64,000 bases of DNA from Lewinellaceae bacterium (GCA_020636405.1 JACJXW010000004.1:3894001-3958000); one strand, 5' to 3'; counted from the first letter of the stretch, positions 17,838 to 26,393 are shown. The notes: generated from the letters alone by a model not told the origin. Program-made: numbers and translations.

Positions 17838-17945
17838 TTATCCACCTGCAATGTAGACGATGCCCCAGCCTGTAACAATAACAAATGTCACCCCAATAAG
17901 GTGATTATTGACAGCAGAGTCGAAATTTTTGAAAACAAAAGACAT
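17838..17945 (-). CDS. Possible small membrane peptide upstream of gdhA
   Basis: An ATG-started frame of 35 codons ends 12 bases before gdhA: an N-terminal polar stretch MSFVFKNFDSAVNNH, then a hydrophobic helix LIGVTFVIVTGWGIVYIAGG. The composition is that of a single-pass membrane peptide. It is too short to judge by coding statistics and no homologue is recognised. Its place in the gdhA leader makes a translated leader or cotranscribed small protein possible. Confidence 0.4.
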   Translation of the reverse strand: MSFVFKNFDSAVNNHLIGVTFVIVTGWGIVYIAGG

Positions 17946-18095
17946 TGTAAATGAAATTTTATTCTCAAAAAATTAGAAAACCAGCCTTTTGTATTGAATT
18001 AATCTATTTTCCCATAAGCTTAATAGGGAAGTTTATTGCTGGATAGACAATTATTCCGGCCCTTGAATAGCCAGGGGCGGCCTGCAACATGCCCT

Positions 18096-18818
18096 TTATA
18101 TGGCCTGGTGATTAAAAGGTTGGATAACCATTTCTGAAACCACCCCGGATACAGGTTGTTGGCAAAGGAACCAAATAGCCCTTCCCGCTTCTTTTGCATT
18201 GATGAACTTATCGCGATTGACACGCATATCGATATTGTCCCAGAAGTCAGAATCTACGCCTCCCAGATAAAGGTTGGTGATGCGCACTTCTGTGCGTTTC
18301 AGTTCTTCCCTTATAGATTTAACCATTCCGTTGAGGCCGTACTTAGAGGCTGCATAAGCGGCAGCGCCAGCCATTGGAGCTTTGCCCAGTACTCCCGGAA
18401 TATTGATCACCAGCCCTTTCCGTGCCTCTTTCATTGGGGGAAGGAAATAGCGCATCAGGTGAAAGGCTCCTTTAAGATTGACGTCGATAACCTTGCTGAA
18501 GTCCTCTGCACCAGTATTCTCCAAAGGGTTCAGGTAGCCAATGCCGGCGGCATTGATCAGAATATCGAGGGGCCCAACCCGATCATAGATAGTTGTTGCC
18601 AGTGTTTGTACTGCTTTGGCGTCTGTGACATCCAGGAGGAAAGCTTGTTCTGCCGGGATGTCATTGTCCCTGGCAGTTTGTTTGAGCTTTTCCTCATTGC
18701 GGCCGGTGATAAAGACATTGGCCTGCCCCTTCCTGATCAGCCGAGTAGCCTCCGACCCGATCCCCCCTGTTGCGCCAATTATGAGTACTTTCTTTTTGGC
18801 AAGAATTTCAACAGCCAT
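18096..18818 (-). CDS. Short-chain dehydrogenase-like protein lacking catalytic Ser
   Basis: The protein has 240 residues with a Rossmann fold. Seen: cofactor loop GATGGIG (15-21), NAAG (89-92), the helix-4 Asn in IDVNLKG, and the YxxxK pair Tyr155/Lys159 in AAYAASKYG. The catalytic Ser expected 13 residues before Tyr lies in the segment INIPGVLGKAP, where Pro141-Gly142 stand instead. Either another residue substitutes or activity is altered. It starts 22 bases after folE on the same strand, so a pteridine reductase role is conceivable, but that is inference from position only. Confidence 0.88.
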   Translation of the reverse strand: MAVEILAKKKVLIIGATGGIGSEATRLIRKGQANVFITGRNEEKLKQTARDNDIPAEQAFLLDVTDAKAVQTLATTIYDRVGPLDILINAAGIGYLNPLENTGAEDFSKVIDVNLKGAFHLMRYFLPPMKEARKGLVINIPGVLGKAPMAGAAAYAASKYGLNGMVKSIREELKRTEVRITNLYLGGVDSDFWDNIDMRVNRDKFINAKEAGRAIWFLCQQPVSGVVSEMVIQPFNHQAI

Positions 18819-18839
18819 AGTTCCTTATTTAATGTTCGT

Positions 18840-19553
18840 TTACCGGATAGCCTGCAGAAACTCGGCACGGGTGTTTTCATTCAGGAATTTTCCACCGTAT
18901 TCCGTTGTCACCGTACTGCTGTGTTCGTGCTGGACTCCCCGCATTTCCACACACATATGCTTGGCTTCGATGTAAACTGCCACATCTTCCGTTCCAAGCA
19001 CTTCCTTGAGTTCATTAGCGATTTGGACGGTCAGGCGTTCCTGAACCTGAGGCCGGCGGGCGTAATATTCCACTATCCGATTGAGTTTGGACAGCCCGAT
19101 GACTTTGCCGTTGGCAATATAGGCAATGTGTGCCCTGCCGTAAATGGGAAGGAAATGGTGTTCACAGAAAGACTGGACCCTGATTCCCTTTTCCACGAGC
19201 ATCTGGCGGTATTTGAACTTATTGTCAAACAAGGACACTTTTGGCTTATTTTCGGGATGAAGGCCAGAAAAGATCTCGCGGACAAACATTTTAGCTACCC
19301 GCTTTGGCGTACCGCGCAGGGAGTCATCGGTGAGGTCGAGGCCGAGTACATCCATTATTTCGCGAAAGTGTTTCTCGATCTGCTTCATCTTCTCTTCTTC
19401 GGGCAGGTCGAATGCATCGGGCTTCATTGGCGTATCATAGGAGGTGCCGACATGCTGAGCGCCGATCTCGTCGGTGAAAGCTTCCGCGAACCCGGCCGAT
19501 TTTCCGTTCAGGTGAGCGCGATTACCATTTAATTCAACATTTGAATTGATCAT
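18840..19553 (-). CDS. folE: GTP cyclohydrolase I
   Basis: The protein has 237 residues. It converts GTP to dihydroneopterin triphosphate, the first step of tetrahydrofolate and other pterins. Seen: zinc/catalytic motif SFCEHHFLPIYGRAHIAY, LSKLNRIVEYYARRPQVQERLT, and the second zinc-Cys motif HMCVEMRGV. The N-terminal 40 residues are a family-typical poorly conserved extension. ATG start at 19551-19553. It lies first in a likely two-gene unit with the short-chain dehydrogenase. Confidence 0.97.
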   Translation of the reverse strand: MINSNVELNGNRAHLNGKSAGFAEAFTDEIGAQHVGTSYDTPMKPDAFDLPEEEKMKQIEKHFREIMDVLGLDLTDDSLRGTPKRVAKMFVREIFSGLHPENKPKVSLFDNKFKYRQMLVEKGIRVQSFCEHHFLPIYGRAHIAYIANGKVIGLSKLNRIVEYYARRPQVQERLTVQIANELKEVLGTEDVAVYIEAKHMCVEMRGVQHEHSSTVTTEYGGKFLNENTRAEFLQAIR

Positions 19554-19890
19554 AACGAAAATGGATATTGTGACTTATTTTTAGATCCCTACCCTAACGC
19601 CAAAATCAAATTGATTGTTTAACCATTAATTCCTCATTGCTGTCTTTTGGCCATTGCCTTTCCTTCCGGAAAAGGGAATTACTCAGCCCGGGATAGGGTT
19701 CAGGCATGGTTTGCCGTTAAAAAGGGCCAAAAAAAATAATTTTGCATCATCCCGGAAACATTTGGCAAAGCAGCTCGTATGAAAAAATAGTCCCATAGGT
19801 AAAAATAATTTATACCCTCCTTGCCCCTCCTACCCCCATAATCTAGCGGTCCATCGCCCATTTTTTCACTACTGATACTTATATTTGATT
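19554..19890. other. Divergent intergenic region folE / lipoprotein
   Basis: 337 bases between the divergent genes. A perfect TATATTTG (19880-19887) matches the -7 consensus but lies only 3 bases before the ATG of the next gene, so it is unlikely to be its promoter. I see no other structured feature. Confidence 0.4.
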
Positions 19891-20454
19891 ATGTTTTACT
19901 ACATCAAATCGAGACTTCCCCTTTTGTGGGCCTTGCTGGCCATAATGGCGTTTGCCGGATGTATGGATGACGCCTCCTCCCCTGCTGCCGACCCATTTGC
20001 TGACTGTCGTTACGGAGCACCCAAGCCCATTTTCAGTGAAGGCCTAAGGTCCGTCACTCAGCATGGCTTCCATTTGGAGGAAAGCAGAGCTGTAGAAACC
20101 GTCTCCTTTGACGATGGGTTGAAGCTGTCGATACTTCAGTCCGGATGCGATTATATTCATCAGGAGTTCCAATTCCATTTGATTGAGCAATTTGCCGGGG
20201 CGCCCTCCAGTTACTGGATCCAGGAAACCATAAACAGATTCAACCAATTGGGGCAATTGGGGCCGGCTTATGTAATCTACGTTTCTGTAGCTGATGCATT
20301 GAGTGAGAGGAGTAATCAAATTGTATTAGGAGAAAGTACGGAGTTACAGCCCGGCTTCTTTGCGAAAATAGAAAATGGCAATTACCGAAACGGGGGAGCC
20401 CTGGTCGTGACCCTTAGCGAGCAAGCCAGCGGAAGTGTAGCCAGTAGTGAATAG
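19891..20454 (+). CDS. Hypothetical lipoprotein
   Basis: The ATG at 19891 gives 187 residues with a lipoprotein signal: a hydrophobic run LLWALLAIMA and lipobox FAGC (Cys24), followed by MDDASSP. An upstream TTG is not needed. The mature part has no recognised domain; it contains two cysteines (in DCRYG and SGCDY) and a mixed alpha/beta pattern. No function is proposed. It stands alone, followed by an unusual series of hairpins. Confidence 0.75.
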   Translation: MFYYIKSRLPLLWALLAIMAFAGCMDDASSPAADPFADCRYGAPKPIFSEGLRSVTQHGFHLEESRAVETVSFDDGLKLSILQSGCDYIHQEFQFHLIEQFAGAPSSYWIQETINRFNQLGQLGPAYVIYVSVADALSERSNQIVLGESTELQPGFFAKIENGNYRNGGALVVTLSEQASGSVASSE

Positions 20455-20503
20455 CGTATCCTGCTCAAGGTACGCCTGCACTGTGTTAAAAATAAAAAAC
20501 ATG

Positions 20504-20532
20504 CCAGGGGTTGAATTTTTTTTAGCCCCTGG
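20504..20532 (+). terminator. Hairpin after the lipoprotein gene
   Basis: CCAGGGG (20504-20510) pairs with CCCCTGG (20526-20532); the loop is T-rich. It is immediately followed by a second, more classical terminator. Confidence 0.5.
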
Positions 20533-20537
20533 TTATC

Positions 20538-20564
20538 AGCCTCTTTCCCTTGAAGAGGCTTTTT
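20538..20564 (+). terminator. Intrinsic terminator
   Basis: AGCCTCTT (20538-20545) pairs with AAGAGGCT (20553-20560), followed by a T run to 20564. Probably the main terminator of the lipoprotein gene at 19891-20454. Confidence 0.7.
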
Positions 20565-20713
20565 ACATAAAAAAATCATCTACCTATTATCATCTGATTA
20601 TCATTGTTTTAATCAAAAAAATTACACCCTTCATCATTTTGCTATCCGACAAATTGTCAGTGTTTTTATTTGTTGGGGCAGTTCTCGTTTTATAATTTTA
20701 TGGTATCAAAGCG

Positions 20714-20745
20714 AAGGAGGCGCCTTTCAAAGCCCCCTCCTTTTT
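20714..20745 (+). terminator. Terminator-like hairpin
   Basis: AAGGAGG (20714-20720) pairs with CCTCCTT (20736-20742), with T through 20745. No gene lies directly upstream. Confidence 0.55.
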
Positions 20746-20763
20746 AATCCCAATCGCTGCTTT

Positions 20764-20790
20764 GGCCTCTGGCAGAGGTCCGGCCTTTTT
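20764..20790 (+). terminator. Terminator-like hairpin
   Basis: GGCC (20764-20767) pairs with GGCC (20782-20785), or alternatively CCTCT-GGC-AGAGG (20766-20778). Five T follow (20786-20790). Confidence 0.45.
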
Positions 20791-20858
20791 GCTTTTGTCC
20801 CTGGAAAAATGAGTCATTCTCAGAATAAAGTCTTAAAGTATCAGCAAGTTAAGATGAG

Positions 20859-20888
20859 CTCCGCTGCGTCCAAGTAGCGGGGTTTTTT
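20859..20888 (+). terminator. Intrinsic terminator
   Basis: CTCCGCT (20859-20865) pairs with AGCGGGG (20876-20882, one G-U), followed by TTTTTT to 20888. It closes the series before the lpd promoter. Confidence 0.6.
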
Positions 20889-20952
20889 ATTTTCTCCAAC
20901 CACCCTCCTTCGATCGGCCAGCTTCTTTTTTTTCTGTAGTCAAAGATCTGAG

Positions 20953-20960
20953 TATATTTG
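20953..20960 (+). promoter_or_regulatory. Bacteroidota-type -7 box for lpd
   Basis: TATATTTG is a perfect TAnnTTTG match. A weak -33-like TTTCTG lies about 20 bases upstream. It would give a leader of roughly 70 bases. Confidence 0.55.
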
Positions 20961-21035
20961 CGGGCAGCAAACAAAGCCACACCGGTATGTGTTGCCTAAT
21001 CGCATCAATTAGCCAATCAAAACTAAGCAACCGAT

Positions 21036-22436
21036 ATGGATAAATTTGACCTTATTGTTATTGGGAGTGGCCCTGGCGGTTACGTTGCGGCTATTCGCGC
21101 ATCCCAGTTGGGGATGAAAGTAGCAGTTGTAGAACGGGAATCTCTCGGAGGCATATGCCTGAACTGGGGCTGCATCCCGACTAAAGCCCTGCTGAAAAGC
21201 GCCCAGGTATTTGAGTACATCCAACATGCTGAGGATTACGGCATCAATGTAGAAAAAGCTGCGGTCAATTTCGAGGGTATGATCAAGCGGAGCCGCGGCG
21301 TCGCCGACGGGATGAGCAAAGGGATTAATTTCCTGTTCCGCAAAAATAAGATCACTGTGATCAATGGAGTAGGGAAACTTGCCCGGGGTAAAAAGGTGGA
21401 AGTCACCGATGCCGAAGGGAAAAAGAAGGAATACAGTGCGGAACACATCATTGTCGCTACCGGCGGCCGGGCCAAAGCGTTACCCAACCTGCCGATCGAT
21501 GGGAAAAATGTGATCGAGTACCGCAAAGCGATGACGTTGGAGAAACAGCCGAAAAAAATGGTTGTCGTTGGCGCCGGCGCTATTGGTGTGGAGTTCGCTT
21601 ACTTTTACCACTCTATTGGGACCGAAGTTACAGTGGTGGAATTCCTGGAACAAGGCCTCGTACCACGGGAAGATGCCGATATTTCAAAGGAACTTGCCAA
21701 GATCTACAAGAAGAAAGGCATCGAAGTATTGGCCAACTCTTCCGTTGAATCCGTTGATACCTCCGGGCGTGGCTGCAAGGTGTTGGTGAAAAGCCGTAAA
21801 ACAGGAGAGACACAGGAGATCAAGTGCGATATTGTACTTTCCGCCGCTGGTGTAACTCCCAATATCGAGAATATCGGCCTCGAGGCTCTGGCAATAGAAA
21901 CGGACCGGGGAATGATAAAGGTAGACGAGTACTACCGGACCAATGTCGCCGGGATCTATGCGATCGGAGATGTCATCCCGGGGCCGGCGTTAGCACATGT
22001 TGCCAGTGCTGAAGGAATTATCTGCGTGGAAAAGATCGCCGGGCAAAACCCTCATCCTCTGGATTACAACAATATCCCTTCCTGCACTTACTGCAGCCCG
22101 GAGATCGCTTCGGTGGGCTATACCGAACAGGCAGCCAAAGATGCCGGCCTGGAGATAAAGGTGGGTAAATTTCCGTTTACCGCTTCCGGAAAAGCCAGCG
22201 CTTCCGGCGCTAAAGAAGGGTTTGTAAAAGTGATCTTTGATGCCAAATACGGGGAGTTCCTCGGGGCTCATATGATCGGTGCAAATGTTACCGAAATGAT
22301 CGCTGAGGTGGTTGCCGCCCGCAAGCTGGAGACTACCGGCCATGAGATCATTAAAACAGTCCATCCACATCCTACAATGAGCGAAGCAGTAATGGAGGCA
22401 GCGGCCGCCGCCTACGATGAAGTCATACATTTGTAG
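21036..22436 (+). CDS. lpdA: Dihydrolipoyl dehydrogenase
   Basis: The protein has 466 residues. It is the FAD enzyme (E3) that reoxidises lipoamide in 2-oxoacid dehydrogenase complexes and the glycine cleavage system, passing electrons to NAD. Seen: FAD loop GSGPGGYVAAI, redox disulfide Cys41/Cys46 in GGICLNWGCIPTK, NAD-binding VVGAGAIGVEFAYFY, second FAD motif YAIGDVI, and the interface HPHPTMSEAVMEA carrying the His-Glu pair. It is monocistronic, with its own promoter box and a stem-loop after it. Confidence 0.97.
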   Translation: MDKFDLIVIGSGPGGYVAAIRASQLGMKVAVVERESLGGICLNWGCIPTKALLKSAQVFEYIQHAEDYGINVEKAAVNFEGMIKRSRGVADGMSKGINFLFRKNKITVINGVGKLARGKKVEVTDAEGKKKEYSAEHIIVATGGRAKALPNLPIDGKNVIEYRKAMTLEKQPKKMVVVGAGAIGVEFAYFYHSIGTEVTVVEFLEQGLVPREDADISKELAKIYKKKGIEVLANSSVESVDTSGRGCKVLVKSRKTGETQEIKCDIVLSAAGVTPNIENIGLEALAIETDRGMIKVDEYYRTNVAGIYAIGDVIPGPALAHVASAEGIICVEKIAGQNPHPLDYNNIPSCTYCSPEIASVGYTEQAAKDAGLEIKVGKFPFTASGKASASGAKEGFVKVIFDAKYGEFLGAHMIGANVTEMIAEVVAARKLETTGHEIIKTVHPHPTMSEAVMEAAAAAYDEVIHL

Positions 22437-22449
22437 GGAATGAGAGCAT

Positions 22450-22492
22450 GAATGAAGGAATGGCTGAGGGCGCCTTGTTCATTCCTTCATTC
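22450..22492. terminator. Bidirectional stem-loop between lpd and HlyD gene
   Basis: Perfect 13-base inverted repeat GAATGAAGGAATG (22450-22462) with its complement at 22480-22492, loop 17, between two convergent genes. There is no T run. The arms resemble those of the 6228-6294 stem-loop. Confidence 0.55.
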
Positions 22493-22547
22493 CACCACTC
22501 CCCCGCTCCTTCATGGGGGGAGCGTTCCCGGAGCGCCTGGTTTCGTT

Positions 22548-23846
22548 CTACCCCTCCTGGGAAACCGTGCTGCGCACCTGTTCAAATACTCTTTCGATGA
22601 ACCGTTTGTCATTGGTAATGATGACCGCATTGCCTTTCATTTCCCGCGAAGGCTCTATCCTCTTGCCCAGAGTAGTGACCAGGTCTTCTTTAAACCCTAT
22701 CTCGATAATGATCTTGCCTTCGATAGGTACCTGGCTTTTCTTTTCAACTCTGGCTTCTATAGCGCCGTATTCAGCGTAGGAATAACTGTCCAGCCGAACG
22801 ATCACCTTTTGCCCGGGGCGAATTTTACCGGAACGGGACATATCGACCTGTACAAAACCTTTCGTTTTTTGCCGCTTCAGAGGCACGACTACACCGATCT
22901 CCCGGTCCGCTTCTACAAACTGTTGTTCACTGATGCTTTCCAGGTTAAAGGAGACGATACCGTCGATGGGCGAACTGATCACGAACTTCCTCTTCCACTC
23001 TTCAACAGCCTTTTGCAAAGCCTGAAAGCTCTCCCGCATCGCTATTGCCGCTTCCTGCCTGCCTTCTTTTGTCACCTGCCGCACCCCGGTCATTTCAGAA
23101 CGTATGCCTTCAATATCCAATTCTTTGCTTTTGATGGAAGATTCAATACCCTCCCGGGCGCGGCGGAGGCTTAACAGCTCCTCCCTTGTTTTGGACACGC
23201 GCTCTTCGGCCAGAAGGTTTTCCTGTGACAATTGCTCTTCTCTTCTCAGCCGCTTCTCCACCGATTCGATCTGGCGGTCGATATTTGCCCATCTTCCCTG
23301 GTCACTCCTGATCATACTCTGGATCTTTCCCAATTCTTTATTGAGTTGCTGCAGGTTGAAATTATCATAGGGGTTGGAAAGGTACTGTCGAAGGTCCTGC
23401 TGGCGGCGGTAAAAATCGTAGAGTTCGTCTTTGAGTTCTCCCAGAACCACATTGCCGGGAAGGGAGAAAGCCAGAAGAGTAGAATCTGAAGGTGCATTAC
23501 CCACTCCCATAATAGCTAATTCCAGGGTCATTACATCTTCCAGGCTGGCGTTGTTGTCGAACACGACCAATACTTCACCGGCAGCCACAACCTCCTCATT
23601 ATTGGCCATCACGGTTTTTACCCGCCCCCGGGTTTCCGTGACCAGCCTTTTTGGAGGGTCAGTGGTCGTAACGGTGATTTGCGACTCCACAGTATCCGGA
23701 TATTTCAATAGAAACCCCACCCAGCCGGCTACGACAACCACAATAAAAGCAAACAGGGTTCCATAGCGGGCCATCCATCCAGGAGGGGTGCCCAGGATCT
23801 CCTGAACTTCCTCACTCCGAATTTCAATGTTCTCGTAATCTTGCAT
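22548..23846 (-). CDS. HlyD-family membrane fusion protein
   Basis: The protein has 432 residues. It is the periplasmic adaptor that links an inner-membrane exporter to the outer membrane. Seen: one transmembrane helix (about 30-47), a lipoyl-like half with KTVMANNEEVVAAGEVLVVFDN (about 95-116), a long alpha-hairpin rich in Glu/Arg/Gln (about 135-285), the second lipoyl half FVISSPIDGIVSF, and a beta-barrel region with KIRPGQKVIVRLDSY. It starts 20 bases after the peptidase-ABC exporter gene, so the two form one export unit. No TolC-type partner is in the window. Confidence 0.93.
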   Translation of the reverse strand: MQDYENIEIRSEEVQEILGTPPGWMARYGTLFAFIVVVVAGWVGFLLKYPDTVESQITVTTTDPPKRLVTETRGRVKTVMANNEEVVAAGEVLVVFDNNASLEDVMTLELAIMGVGNAPSDSTLLAFSLPGNVVLGELKDELYDFYRRQQDLRQYLSNPYDNFNLQQLNKELGKIQSMIRSDQGRWANIDRQIESVEKRLRREEQLSQENLLAEERVSKTREELLSLRRAREGIESSIKSKELDIEGIRSEMTGVRQVTKEGRQEAAIAMRESFQALQKAVEEWKRKFVISSPIDGIVSFNLESISEQQFVEADREIGVVVPLKRQKTKGFVQVDMSRSGKIRPGQKVIVRLDSYSYAEYGAIEARVEKKSQVPIEGKIIIEIGFKEDLVTTLGKRIEPSREMKGNAVIITNDKRFIERVFEQVRSTVSQEG

Positions 23847-23866
23847 CTTCAGTGGCGTTTTTAGGA

Positions 23867-26056
23867 TTATGCGCCCAGCTCCAATTGGTTGCGCACCAGT
23901 TGGTAATAAGCGCCGCGGAGGTAGGTGAGCTCATCATGATTGCCTTGTTCTACAATCTCCCCTCCTTCGAGTACGACGATGTTATCTGCGTTCATGACCG
24001 TGCTCAGGCGATGGGCGACGATTACAACTGTCCGGCCATAGAAAAACTCCTCCAGGTTTTCCATTATGATCATTTCGTTATAAGCATCCAGAGCGGTAGT
24101 AGCTTCATCAAAAAGAATGTACTCCGGGTTCTTGTACACCGCCCGGGCAATCAGCAACCTCTGTTTCTGCCCCTGGCTCAGCCCGAGCCCTTCCTGCCCG
24201 ATCTTCGTGTTGTAACCGAGCGGCAGGGATTCAATAAAGCTTTGGATATTGGCAACCTTAACCGCTTTCAGCAATTTTCGCTTATCGATGATCTCATCCC
24301 CCAATGCAATGTTTTTAGCAATGGAATCATAAAAAATGTATCCATCCTGCATGACCACACCACATTTGCTTCGCCATAGCTTGTTATTGATGTTGGAAAG
24401 GTTAATATCTCCGAGCCTGATGGCTCCTTCTGTTGGCTGATAGATATTCAGCAGCAATTTGAGCATGGTGGTCTTTCCACTTCCACTGGTACCGACGATG
24501 GCGGTGGTCAGCCCTTTGGGTATCCGAAGGTTGACATTTTTCAGGACGCTTGGAGAATGCGGGCCATTATACTGGAAGGAAACCTTTTCGAAAATGAGGT
24601 CTCCGGATTCGGGCAGCAGGATGATCTTTTCTCCGGCATGTTCTTCATCTTCTTTGGAATGGATCTCATTCATGCGTTCCAGGCTGATCTTGGCTTCCTG
24701 CATATTCCGCAGAAAGTCAACCAGGTTACCCAACGGAGAATTGAGCTGTCCGATGATATACTGAACAGCCAACAGCATGCCCAGGGTCATATCTCCATCG
24801 ATGACGGCCTTGGCAACGATAAAAATGATGATCAGGTTCTTGGTTTCATTGAAGAAAGAGGCGCCTGCGCGCTGGATCTGCCCGATGCGCAGGGAACTGA
24901 TCGATGTCCGGAAAAGACGGGCTTGAATGCGTTCCCAGGCCCATCTTTTTTGCTTTTCGGCATTGTGTAACTTGATCTCCTGCATTCCATTGATCAGTTC
25001 GATCAGGTTGCTTTGGTTATCTGCAGACTGGTCAAAGCGCTTGTAGTCCAGTTCCCTTCGCATTTGCTGAAAGAAAAAGACCCATCCGAGGTAGAGTGCG
25101 GTTCCTCCGAAGAAGATGAGGAATACCAATTTATGCCACAGGAACAACACATAAGAGAAAGCCAGGAAATTGACAAATGTGAAGATGGATACCAGCGAGG
25201 TTGAGGTCAGGAAACGCTGAACCCTTTCGTGGTCAGCGATACGCTGCATCAGGTCGCCGGATATCTTGGAGTCGAAAAACTTGATGGGTAACTTGGTCAG
25301 CTTGATCAGAAAATCGGAGATCAGGCTAATATTAACCCTGATGCCAACGTGGAGCAATATCCAGCTTCGGAACTGCTCCACCGCCAGCTGAGTCGCGAAC
25401 AGGATCAGCTGGGCAATCAGGACGATCCAGATGAAGTCGATGTCTTCGGTATCGATCCCTTTGTCCACGATGGCCTTCATCAGGAAAGGGAACGTAAGCT
25501 GGAGAAGGGTGCCCAGGAATAATCCAACGATAAGCTGGACGATCAGAGGGCGATATTTCTTGAAATAGGAGAAAACATAGCCGAACCCGGACTTGTCGGT
25601 AGATTCGCCTTCGCGTGCGAAAAATTCAGGCGTGGTTTCCAGCAGGAGAAGCACTCCCAGCCCTTCTCCTTCTTCTACATCACTGACCCAATTCTCGAGG
25701 AATTCTTCACGGGAAAGCTTGAACTTTCCAGAAGCAGGGTCGGCGATCCAGGCGTAGTGCTTGTTGGCTTTATAAACGACGACAAAGTGTTCCTGCCGCC
25801 AATGGGCGATACAAGGCAGAGGAATATCCCTGGACAGCCGGTCATAGGTAGTTTTTACGGCCAGCGATTGCAGCCCGATGTGTTCGGCAGCATCGCTGAT
25901 GCCCAACAAAGTAACGCCTTGCTTACCCATGTAGGTAAGCTCCCGAAGGTACTCCAAGGAATAGTACCTGCCGAAATGACGGGAGATCATTCTCAGGCAG
26001 GTCGCCCCACAGTCCATGGCGTCTAATTGCTGGTAGAACGGAAATTTACGTGGCAT
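23867..26056 (-). CDS. Peptidase-containing ABC exporter (C39 family)
   Basis: The protein has 729 residues. Order: N-terminal C39 peptidase domain with Cys16 (MDCGATC), His90 and Asp106 (WIADPASG); six transmembrane segments (about 160-440); and an ATPase domain with Walker A GTSGSGKT, signature LSQGQKQR, Walker B YILFDEATTALD and switch His in VAHRLS. Such proteins cut a double-glycine leader off a peptide and export the remainder, typically bacteriocins or signals, together with a HlyD adaptor, encoded next here. No small gene with a double-glycine leader was found beside it. Confidence 0.95.
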   Translation of the reverse strand: MPRKFPFYQQLDAMDCGATCLRMISRHFGRYYSLEYLRELTYMGKQGVTLLGISDAAEHIGLQSLAVKTTYDRLSRDIPLPCIAHWRQEHFVVVYKANKHYAWIADPASGKFKLSREEFLENWVSDVEEGEGLGVLLLLETTPEFFAREGESTDKSGFGYVFSYFKKYRPLIVQLIVGLFLGTLLQLTFPFLMKAIVDKGIDTEDIDFIWIVLIAQLILFATQLAVEQFRSWILLHVGIRVNISLISDFLIKLTKLPIKFFDSKISGDLMQRIADHERVQRFLTSTSLVSIFTFVNFLAFSYVLFLWHKLVFLIFFGGTALYLGWVFFFQQMRRELDYKRFDQSADNQSNLIELINGMQEIKLHNAEKQKRWAWERIQARLFRTSISSLRIGQIQRAGASFFNETKNLIIIFIVAKAVIDGDMTLGMLLAVQYIIGQLNSPLGNLVDFLRNMQEAKISLERMNEIHSKEDEEHAGEKIILLPESGDLIFEKVSFQYNGPHSPSVLKNVNLRIPKGLTTAIVGTSGSGKTTMLKLLLNIYQPTEGAIRLGDINLSNINNKLWRSKCGVVMQDGYIFYDSIAKNIALGDEIIDKRKLLKAVKVANIQSFIESLPLGYNTKIGQEGLGLSQGQKQRLLIARAVYKNPEYILFDEATTALDAYNEMIIMENLEEFFYGRTVVIVAHRLSTVMNADNIVVLEGGEIVEQGNHDELTYLRGAYYQLVRNQLELGA

Positions 26057-26393
26057 TTCTCAGTACGCCTCTTATTGCTTACAAAGCTGGTGCGCCAAAT
26101 CTGCGCCCAGAATAATTTACGAAATATAAGGCCTTGGCCAGTCATTTAAAACTAAATTCCTTAAAAACAAGGGTTTTTATATAAAAAACCGGTGAATTTA
26201 GCATTTTTCACCCTTTGTTTCCTTAGTAACTGCCCTTGGAAGTGTCCTTCCTATTGGCTAATTTTCGCCACTCTAAGAGGATTAGGTTAATTGAGTTTAG
26301 TCAGTTGATTGGGCCGGCTACAGCTCGATCAACCTAATCGGCCAATTTTGCCCTTGCCTTGTCGAAGGGCAACCAAATTAACCAACCACCTCC
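26057..26393. other. Divergent intergenic region with several inverted repeats
   Basis: 337 bases between the exporter and the glycosyltransferase-like gene. Hairpins: 26172-26178 with 26184-26190 (GGTTTTT/AAAAACC), 26191-26196 with 26207-26212 (GGTGAA/TTCACC), a 9-base perfect repeat GATTAGGTT/AACCTAATC (26280-26288 with 26331-26339), and TTGCCCTT/AAGGGCAA (26348-26355 with 26365-26372). No coding frame of interest and no clear promoter. Confidence 0.5.

Larger units (their letters stand above)
20455..21035 (+). other. 581-base gap with serial terminator-like hairpins
   Basis: No convincing gene; an 82-codon frame at 20447-20695 has low-complexity hydrophobic content and crosses terminators. 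Five plus-strand hairpins occur in about 390 bases (20504-20532, 20538-20564, 20714-20745, 20764-20790, 20859-20888), four of them followed by five or more T. The lpd promoter box is at the 3' end. Confidence 0.6.

Noticed and set aside
18156..19532. 458-codon plus-strand frame
   Set aside because: It spans folE and the dehydrogenase antisense, both of which have family motifs.
19880..19887. Perfect -7 promoter match TATATTTG
   Set aside because: It would place the transcription start inside the following coding sequence, so it is probably chance.
20447..20695. 82-codon plus-strand frame with hydrophobic content
   Set aside because: It crosses two terminator hairpins, overlaps the end of the lipoprotein gene and has AT-rich composition unlike the neighbours.
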